From positions 1 to 64,000 of the forward strand of contig JAKOGI010001949.1 in the NCBI GenBank assembly GCA_029747015.1: a stretch of 64,000 nt of DNA. The letters are read 5' to 3'. A model generated the notes under the pieces. It was not told the origin of the DNA. It did not search any database and worked only from the letters and a program-made list of their open reading frames with translations. Source of the DNA: Carnegiea gigantea. Lineage: Eukaryota; Streptophyta; Magnoliopsida; Caryophyllales; Cactaceae. Made by a program: the position numbers and the translations under genes. This document shows, piece after piece, positions 57,922 to 64,000 of the stretch. The first letter of the stretch is position 1, and every line of letters starts with the position of its first letter.

Positions 57922-59196
57922 ATTGGTCGGGGGTGGGGGTCATGCTGCCCGTTCAAGGCTAAACATAGGCACCGACTGGCAGCAAGTGACGCTGGCCAGA
58001 GGCTTTAGCAGGATGCAAGGGCATCACATATGAAGGTACGGGCATTGTACTGTGAGCCAGGAACTATGAGCCACTGACTTGTTCACTGACGCCAATTTCT
58101 TTTACCAAGAAATTTGGGGGGGGGGGGGAACCGCAAAAGAAAAGGGAGACAGGGAAGGGACGAAAATCCAATGACAAAAACCTGTGAGAAAAAGGACAAT
58201 TAACAGTAAACTGTAAATAAATACACACTAGGGGAAAGAAACAGAAAAAAAGGCTGTGATGTGTACGCAAGCCACCTTGAGAACCAAAAAATTAGACTAG
58301 CACCCTGGGATTCCCAACTTTGAAATTTATTCTTCTCATCTCTCCGCTTGCAGTCAATATTCAAGCAGCTTCACCATGTTTTCTACGCGAGTGAAGTTCC
58401 TCGTGCAGGTCGCGGCTTCTGCCTACTGAAGGTCACGCAGTCAACAAGTTCCACCATACGGTTCAAGACTTCCAAATAAGTAAATCTACTGCCCAATCAT
58501 ATCCTGCAAGATTTATTAGGGAGTAAGGAAAGAAACAAAGCCAACATAGTGAATAACATCCTAGGAAACAACACCGGAGAAAAATACCCAAAGTCCAAAT
58601 GCAAACCATACCCTAGACTTCCCGCCAAAGCAAAGAGTGAACGGGGTTAGAAAATAATAGCCTTCCTCTGTCAATTACGAAGACATTGGGTTTGACCTAA
58701 ACTCTCAAAAAACCATTGACTAATCTACATAAAAGAAGCTGACAACTATAAGGCATTTTGCTTTACTCCAAAGTGGCTTTTGTATCGGAAAAGCTGTCTG
58801 AAAAAACAATATTTTGGGCCTCTTCTGCTCGTTAGAGATTGGCTGATCACACCTGAACTTTCCTATACCCCGCTCCTTTGGGATGTGTTGGGATTGCAGT
58901 TGCTGCAGTGGCATAATTTCAAAGTACCAGTCCTCCTGGTTTAAAAACCTAAGAATTTTTATCAAGAAATGTCACCAAAATAGAGACAAGAGGAACAATC
59001 TCATACCTTAGTCATAGTCAGTCCAAAACATGATCCGACTTTGATCCTTGCAGACTTGTGAACTGAATTCTACGCATGAAAATGACAGTGACAAATCCTC
59101 CCAATTCAAAACTAGCCGATTTTAGCCTTGCCATTTATCAGACTACTTTGAGCATCACTTGTAACAGTACTGGTAGCTTTGCCGCCCTTCTTTGGT
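57922..59196. other. 3' flank of the PNPase-like gene; no other gene recognised
   Basis: Includes a G13 tract (58116-58128) and a C-poor stretch. The portion just below 59197 should hold the 3' untranslated region and poly(A) site of the minus-strand gene; I could not place them. Confidence 0.5.
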
Positions 59197-59523
59197 TTAA
59201 CCTTCATTGATAGATGGCCCATCGCTTGCAGCAGTCACTGCTCTCTTAACAGACTTCCGAGAAGGGACATCGTCCTCTGATAAGCGTTTTGTGGGGGCTT
59301 TTTGAGGGCCAGCTTTGATCCTAGCTGGTTCAACTTTGCCTTCTACTGATCCATCCTTGCATGTATTAGTAACCTTTTTAGCAACACTGTTGGCAATTGT
59401 CCTCTGAGAAGCTGAACTTTCCTTAGGAGCAGCAGTTGTCCGCTGCTTGGTGCTGGGCACTAGTGGATCCATATCAGGAAGTAGTGCACGACGGCTAAGG
59501 CGCAGCTGACCCTTCTCATTTAC
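59197..59523 (-). CDS. Terminal exon resembling organellar polynucleotide phosphorylase
   Basis: The exon begins at a CAG acceptor (59526-59524) and reads VNEKGQLRLSRRALLPD, the end of the RNA-binding S1 domain of PNPase, then a Ser/Lys/Thr-rich tail of about 90 residues ending SINEG and TAA. PNPase is the phosphorolytic 3'-to-5' exonuclease and polyadenylating enzyme of chloroplasts and mitochondria; the tail after the S1 motif resembles plant plastid forms. No upstream exon was recognised up to 64000, so the rest would lie further right, beyond the microsatellites and LINE, or the exon is an isolated copy. Codons and frame are intact over the exon. Other S1-domain proteins with this motif cannot be excluded. 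Confidence 0.55.
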   Translation of the reverse strand, partial: VNEKGQLRLSRRALLPDMDPLVPSTKQRTTAAPKESSASQRTIANSVAKKVTNTCKDGSVEGKVEPARIKAGPQKAPTKRLSEDDVPSRKSVKRAVTAASDGPSINEG

Positions 59524-60331
59524 CTGCACCATGCAATTAGAAGATAAATCCAGAACTCAGAGGGCCCCCCCCCCCCCCCCAACCCCACTACGTTATCAAG
59601 CAAGGGGAGGGACTTGGAGTGATGAAATGGCATATCACAAAAGGATGCTTCATCTCTGGTTTTCATATTGCGTGAAAATAGTAATGTGTAAACCCTCTAG
59701 GGCAATGCCATGTAATTTGCAGAGACATCCCAAATTCGTACATTTAAACAACCGATCTATTCTCCACAGGAAAAGTTTAGAAAGTGACATCTATCTTAAA
59801 AAGCCACCATCGATGAAACGTCTATCTCGTGCGTCTTACAGGATTAATTAATTCATCAATTCCACCGCAAAAGCATGCCATCAATTAACTATAAAGGTTA
59901 GTGAGGAACTGAAATGGACGCCTTGGTAATTTGGGAAATTCTCATAACTGCTTCATTGTTAACTGCAAAAGCAAATCGGCAAGGGGTTTAGATACGGGAG
60001 GTTCTTCGGCAGGAAAGCCTCTTTTCTTGAGTCCTTTTCCTCAATTCTACTACACCATAACACTCCTATCTCAGAAAATTCCTGCTGGTGGTGGGGAGAA
60101 ATCCCGGAGTATTTGAGAATCAGGGACCTTGCCTATTTGCTAGGCACAAAGATTTGGACACAATAGTCTGGTTAGATTCTCAGGGTACTTTACACTATCA
60201 TTATTTCACTAAATACGAAATGAAGTGACACACAAGCCAACAAACTTACACAACTGCATTTCAAAATCAGAGGACTCACGGCAAAAAGCCATTGCTCCTC
60301 AAAAGCTTGCCAGGGTATCTATATTTAAGAA
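59524..60331. other. Presumed intron of PNPase-like gene; no exon recognised
   Basis: Contains C16 at 59565-59580. No reading frame on either strand was accepted. Confidence 0.45.
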
Positions 60332-60333
60332 GA

Positions 60334-60364
<31 letters not shown>

Positions 60365-60380
60365 ATATATTTATATATAT

Positions 60381-60462
<82 letters not shown>

Positions 60463-60476
60463 CATATACACATGTA
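60332..60476. repeat. (AT)n microsatellite
   Basis: Long, almost uninterrupted TA repeat. Repetitive Tyr/Ile open frames across it are artefacts of the repeat. Confidence 0.95.
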
Positions 60477-60589
60477 TATTTTTTTTATGAAGGTAAGCAG
60501 CCTAGCCCATTAAACCCATATCTTAGGGGCACCCAATGGACCTAAATAGGGCAAGGGTAAGGGATACCAAAGCTCGGGCAAACTGATAT

Positions 60590-60679
60590 GTACACACACA
60601 CCCACACCCACCCACACCCCAAACACACACACCCACACCCCCCCCCCCCCCCCCCCCACCCCCACCCACACATATAGAC

Positions 60680-60731
<52 letters not shown>

Positions 60732-60776
60732 ACATACATATATACATATACATACATATACGTACATATACATCTG
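60590..60776. repeat. (AC)n / poly(C) / (AC)n-(AT)n compound microsatellite
   Basis: CACCC-rich repeat, C20 tract at 60638-60657, then AC and ATAC repeats up to 60775. Confidence 0.95.
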
Positions 60777-61301
60777 TGTTTAAGAAAGCGCGCCCAGGGC
60801 GCGCCTAGGCTCACAAAAGCCCAAAGCCCACCCTCTTGCGCCTTAAAATGGGTCAAGCTCAGCCCATTCTTAAAACCCACGTTTTTTTGGGCTTTTCTGG
60901 GCTTCAAACCGAGGCCCAAAGCCCACAAAGCCCAGGCTTTATAGATCATAATAGACCATTTGGGGGGGAAAAAAGAAAAAAACCTTTAAGGGGCCCCGAT
61001 AACTCTTTTTATTTGGAGAAGCCTTTTAATCAATGTGCTAATAGAAGTAAACAAAGCATATTACTACTACTGAACATGGGTTTGGAGCTGGAAACTGTAA
61101 CCCTGTTGACAACAATCATGTAAATGCTTTGTTCTCCTGTCGTCTTTCAGACTTTCTTCTTCATCCTCCTTCTCTGTTACTGGACAGCCATGAAAAGTTT
61201 TTCTTTGTTTCATTTTTTTTTGGGGGGGCTTTAAGGAGGTTGAAAATGGTGCCTTCTCCAGTGCTACAATGGTACCGAGCCCTTGCTTTTTTTGTGCTTC
61301 T

Positions 61302-61347
<46 letters not shown>

Positions 61348-61665
61348 TCCTCTCTCTATTCCTGGCATGCTCGCAATATGAGTTATGTTTTTGGGGTTCA
61401 ATTTATAGTAATCTAATTGAGCGATGTTTAGTGCTTTAATTGTATTTTGTCGTATTTAATTGATTCTCTTTTTTTTGTGGTTGGTAAATATCATTTATTT
61501 GGTGCCATTATTTAGCTGATTTTAGAAGAAATATGGTTTTTAAGTGATATTCAAGCATTTCTTTAGTAAAAGAGCGCCTCGCGTCTAAAAAGTCCGCTCC
61601 TTCGCCTCGAAACCCGCGCCCGAGGCCCTAGGACCCCTTGCGCTTTTTTACGCCTCGAGCTTTTT
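60777..61665. mobile_element. GC-rich hAT-like non-autonomous element between microsatellites
   Basis: Left end TTTAAGAAAGCGCGCCCAGG and right end (inverted) ATTAAAAAAGCTCGAGGCG are imperfect inverted counterparts, with GGGC/GCCC and GCGC-rich borders (60786-60930, 61570-61660) around an AT-rich core. Such GCGC-bordered elements are common non-autonomous DNA transposons in plants. It contains a (CT)n run at 61304-61345. Both sides abut AC/AT microsatellites, which may be part of the insertion site or its result. Confidence 0.4.
61304..61345. repeat. (CT)n microsatellite
   Basis: Uninterrupted TC repeat within the GC-rich element. Confidence 0.95.
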
Positions 61666-61672
61666 TAATCTA

Positions 61673-61711
<39 letters not shown>

Positions 61712-61775
61712 AACACACATATATATATATGTATATACCTGTACATCTTACGTATGTATATCTACATATACGTTA

Positions 61776-61809
<34 letters not shown>

Positions 61810-61847
61810 TACATATATGTATACACACACATATATATATATATATG

Positions 61848-61892
<45 letters not shown>

Positions 61893-61921
61893 CATATATG
61901 TATGTATACATATATATATAT

Positions 61922-61976
<55 letters not shown>
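61666..61976. repeat. (AC)n/(AT)n compound microsatellites
   Basis: AC runs at 61679-61706 and 61855-61890, and AT runs at about 61778-61806, 61911-61924 and 61929-61975. The LINE 5' end follows directly. Confidence 0.95.
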
Positions 61977-61977
<1 letters not shown>

Positions 61978-62027
61978 TCCTCTTTGAAAGCTCTCTGAGA
62001 GATCTCTGGGCGATTCCAAGGGTAGCC

Positions 62028-63179
62028 ATGGCCAGAGGTGGGAAAAGGGGAAGACCAAGAACTGTGCTGCAAATCAATAGCCCTAATTCTACTGTGAATG
62101 AACATCGTGAAGTGGAAGCAAGAACACCATCAAATCTTGCGGTCCCAGTAGCTCGACCTGAGACCCCAATCAATAGAACAGTGTTGCAGCTAGCTCCACC
62201 AGCGAGCACCACACAGGTACCAATTACCAGTTCTTATGCATCAATGGTGGATCCCGACGAAGGTACTGACCTTAAACTCATACCTGCTCACACTATTAAT
62301 GGTGTCCAATGTGCTAAGCTTGAAAAAGAAGATGTGGCTGAAGAAATTGAATACTGGAATCAATCTGTCCTCTGTTCAGTATTGGGAGCCAATCCCCCAT
62401 TTGAAGTTATGCAAGGGTTTATTAAAAGGATTTGGTATGCTCTAGATATTGATAAGATAATCCATGTTCGTAGAGGAGTGTTTTTAGTTCGGTTTGGCAA
62501 CTTACTGGACCAGCAAATGGTGTGGAGAAGAGGGGTTTCCTATTTTGATTCTAAACCCTTTCTTGTCATAGGATGGAACCCTGAGATGGATATGCATACT
62601 GAAGAAATCAAATCCCTTCCCTTGTGGGTTCAATTCCCTGATCTAGATGTGAAACACTGGGGAGCTGAGAGCCTAAGTAAAATTGGCGGCCTCTTGGGAA
62701 TTCCAATCAAGACTGACAGCTACACTAAGGAGAGATCAATGATCAGATATGCCAGACTCCTTATTGATATCCCCCTTGATAGCTCATTCCCTGACTACAT
62801 AGAGTTCTTTAATGACAATGAACTATTGATAAGTCAATATGTTGTATATGAATGAAAACCTGTGAAATGCTCACACTGTCAAATGTTTGGGCATGAGGAA
62901 TCAGTTTGCAAAAAGAAAAATGTGGTGAGGAAGGAATGGAGAAAAGTCCAAAAGGTCCAAAATGACAACTCACAAGGGGAAGAGCCTGGGGAAAGACGAG
63001 CAACAGAGTGAGAAGAATATCACTGCAGACTTTACCCCTGTTCAGAAAAGGGCTACTGCAAATCAACCACAGGGTAATGCTCCCACAAGTACACCTTTAC
63101 TCAACTCCTTCAAAGCTTTGCAAATGGTTATGTCTGAACAAATGAAAAATGTACCAGTTGAGGGGTACACATATGGATA
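62028..63179 (+). pseudogene. LINE ORF1 (DUF4283 / CCHC), one nonsense codon
   Basis: The start is Met 62028 ([11 protein letters not shown]), because everything upstream is AT repeat. The N-terminus is basic, then a Ser/Thr/Pro-rich linker. From about residue 95 the DUF4283 domain reads [45 protein letters not shown] and [25 protein letters not shown] at 62853-62855 interrupts the frame, very likely at the conserved Trp preceding KPVKC, and the CCHC knuckle CSHCQMFGHEESVC (62868-62909) follows in frame. A frameshift near 62985 separates the Gln/Ser-rich tail. ORF1 proteins of plant L1 elements bind RNA. Confidence 0.88.
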
Positions 63180-63189
63180 ACATTGTGAG

Positions 63190-64000
63190 CTAGAACATTG
63201 GAGGCCTCAACTGACCTAATATGCAGGAGGATGTAAGATCCTTAATAATAATAAGGTAGGTATGATTGGACTGCTTGAAACCAAGGTGGAGGTTAAAAAT
63301 GTTGATAAGGTTGTTGGTAAAGCTTTTCCAGGATGGCACTAGCGTCATAATTTTGAGCTTGATGTAAAAGGAAGAATATGGCTAGCTTGGAAACCTAGCT
63401 CATATAATGTGCAGGTTTTAATGAAAGACTAACCAGTTTATTCATTGCTACGTTATTCAGCTTAGCACACACAAGAGGTTCTTCATCACATTTATCTATG
63501 GTATGAATCAAGAGCAAATGAGGATGCCCTTACGGGAGGACTTCCAGGTATTGGCCCAGCAAATTACTGAGGCATGGTGCATACTAGGGGACTTTAACTT
63601 TGTTCTCTATAAAGAGGACAGAATGGGAGGAATTGAAATCCAACACCTGGCAAACTTCTTGGACACATGTGAATTGCAGGAACTAAGGTGGACAAGGATG
63701 TACTACTCATGGACAAACAGAACTATATGGAGTAGAATTGATAGGGTCTTTACAAACCTCTTGTGGCATGACAAAATGGACTACACTCAGACACAGTATT
63801 TACCAAATAGGTTGTCTGACCATACTCCCCTGGTGATTAAATTCCCTTCATCTCCAAAACCCAAAGCTAAATTCCAATTTTGTGATATGTGGTGTAAGCA
63901 CAGGGACTTTGCTCATATAATAGCATCTAATCTCCCCCCAGCAGCATCTTCCAAAATGCTTCAAGTCAGGAAATACTTGGATAGAATCAGACCACTGCTG
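63190..64000 (+). pseudogene. LINE ORF2 endonuclease (APE/EEP type), partial
   Basis: Apurinic-like endonuclease of L1 ORF2. Readable boxes: NIGGLN, GLLETKVE (catalytic Glu codon 63277-63279), the ILGDFNFVL box (GDF at 63587-63595), MYYSWTNRTIWSRIDRVF, and RLSDHTPLV (Asp-His at 63818-63823). The Glu box is in a different frame from the later boxes, so there is at least one frameshift, plus stops near 63210 and 63340. RT follows outside the window. Confidence 0.85.

Larger units (their letters stand above)
61977..64000 (+). mobile_element. L1-type LINE, 5' part, continues beyond window
   Basis: Begins right after an AT repeat with about 50 bases of leader, then ORF1 (DUF4283 and CCHC knuckle) and the ORF2 endonuclease. 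RT and 3' end lie beyond the right edge. ORF1 has one nonsense codon and a later frameshift and ORF2 has stops and at least one frameshift, so this copy is dead but moderately young. Confidence 0.88.

Noticed and set aside
58720..58965. Minus-strand frame as another exon of the PNPase-like gene
   Set aside because: It lies after the stop codon and shows no PNPase motif; the 3' untranslated region is more likely.
60225..62058. Long open frames of Tyr/Ile, Thr/His and Cys/Val repeats across microsatellites
   Set aside because: They are the trivial reading of (AT)n and (AC)n repeats on both strands; no other coding feature.

Overview
The window is a repeat-dominated stretch of a flowering-plant nuclear genome, most likely a eudicot. 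The reasons are AT-rich intergenic DNA, intron-split coding relics with GT/AG boundaries, and plant-type Ty1/copia, Ty3/gypsy (Athila/Tat), Mutator-like, hAT-like and L1-type elements. Almost everything readable is transposon-derived. The one host gene supported is the 3' terminal exon of a gene resembling organellar polynucleotide phosphorylase (minus strand, 59197-59523).

Layout. 1-4262: minus-strand Ty1/copia (TNT1/Tork-like) element with its 5' LTR at 3695-4262 and its 3' part lost or cut near the window start. 4263-about 6400: no gene recognised. About 6420-7035: tandem array with a 114-bp unit built of two 57-bp halves. 7468-18707: relic of a large Mutator-like element with two convergent genes, a plus-strand multi-exon Ulp1-type cysteine peptidase gene (interrupted by a hAT-like element) and a minus-strand MULE transposase. 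Between them lie a GRF-zinc-finger/transmembrane gene (minus) and an unrecognised coding relic (plus).

About 20100-55400 is a nest of Athila/Tat gypsy elements. Plus-strand element A (5' LTR edge at 20105, pol to 27376) carries a solo LTR with a clean GCTAC target duplication (21550-22827) and a complete minus-strand element C (27668-36866). C is of the same LTR family as the solo LTR. It has gag and protease plus a downstream transposon ORF, but no room for RT, RNase H or integrase. Plus-strand fragment B (37081-55400) has integrase, an Athila-type ORF and a 3' end. It is split by minus-strand element D (41753-53443; LTRs 2605 and 2553 bp; target duplication CCTTA). D has gag to integrase in essentially one frame, broken by nonsense codons and a pair of opposite one-base indels.

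About 55450-61980 is host-like intergenic DNA with the PNPase-like exon, a 732-bp inverted-repeat element, a GC-rich hAT-like element, long AT/AC/CT microsatellites and an unusual cluster of poly(C)/poly(G) tracts. From 61977 an L1-type LINE (DUF4283/CCHC ORF1, then the ORF2 endonuclease) runs off the right edge.

No new functional system can be claimed from sequence alone. The most unusual items are the three-gene Mutator-like composite with its 57/114-bp array, the pol-less gag-protease element C, its hairpin-bearing LTR family, and the palindromic motif scattered through the MULE region.
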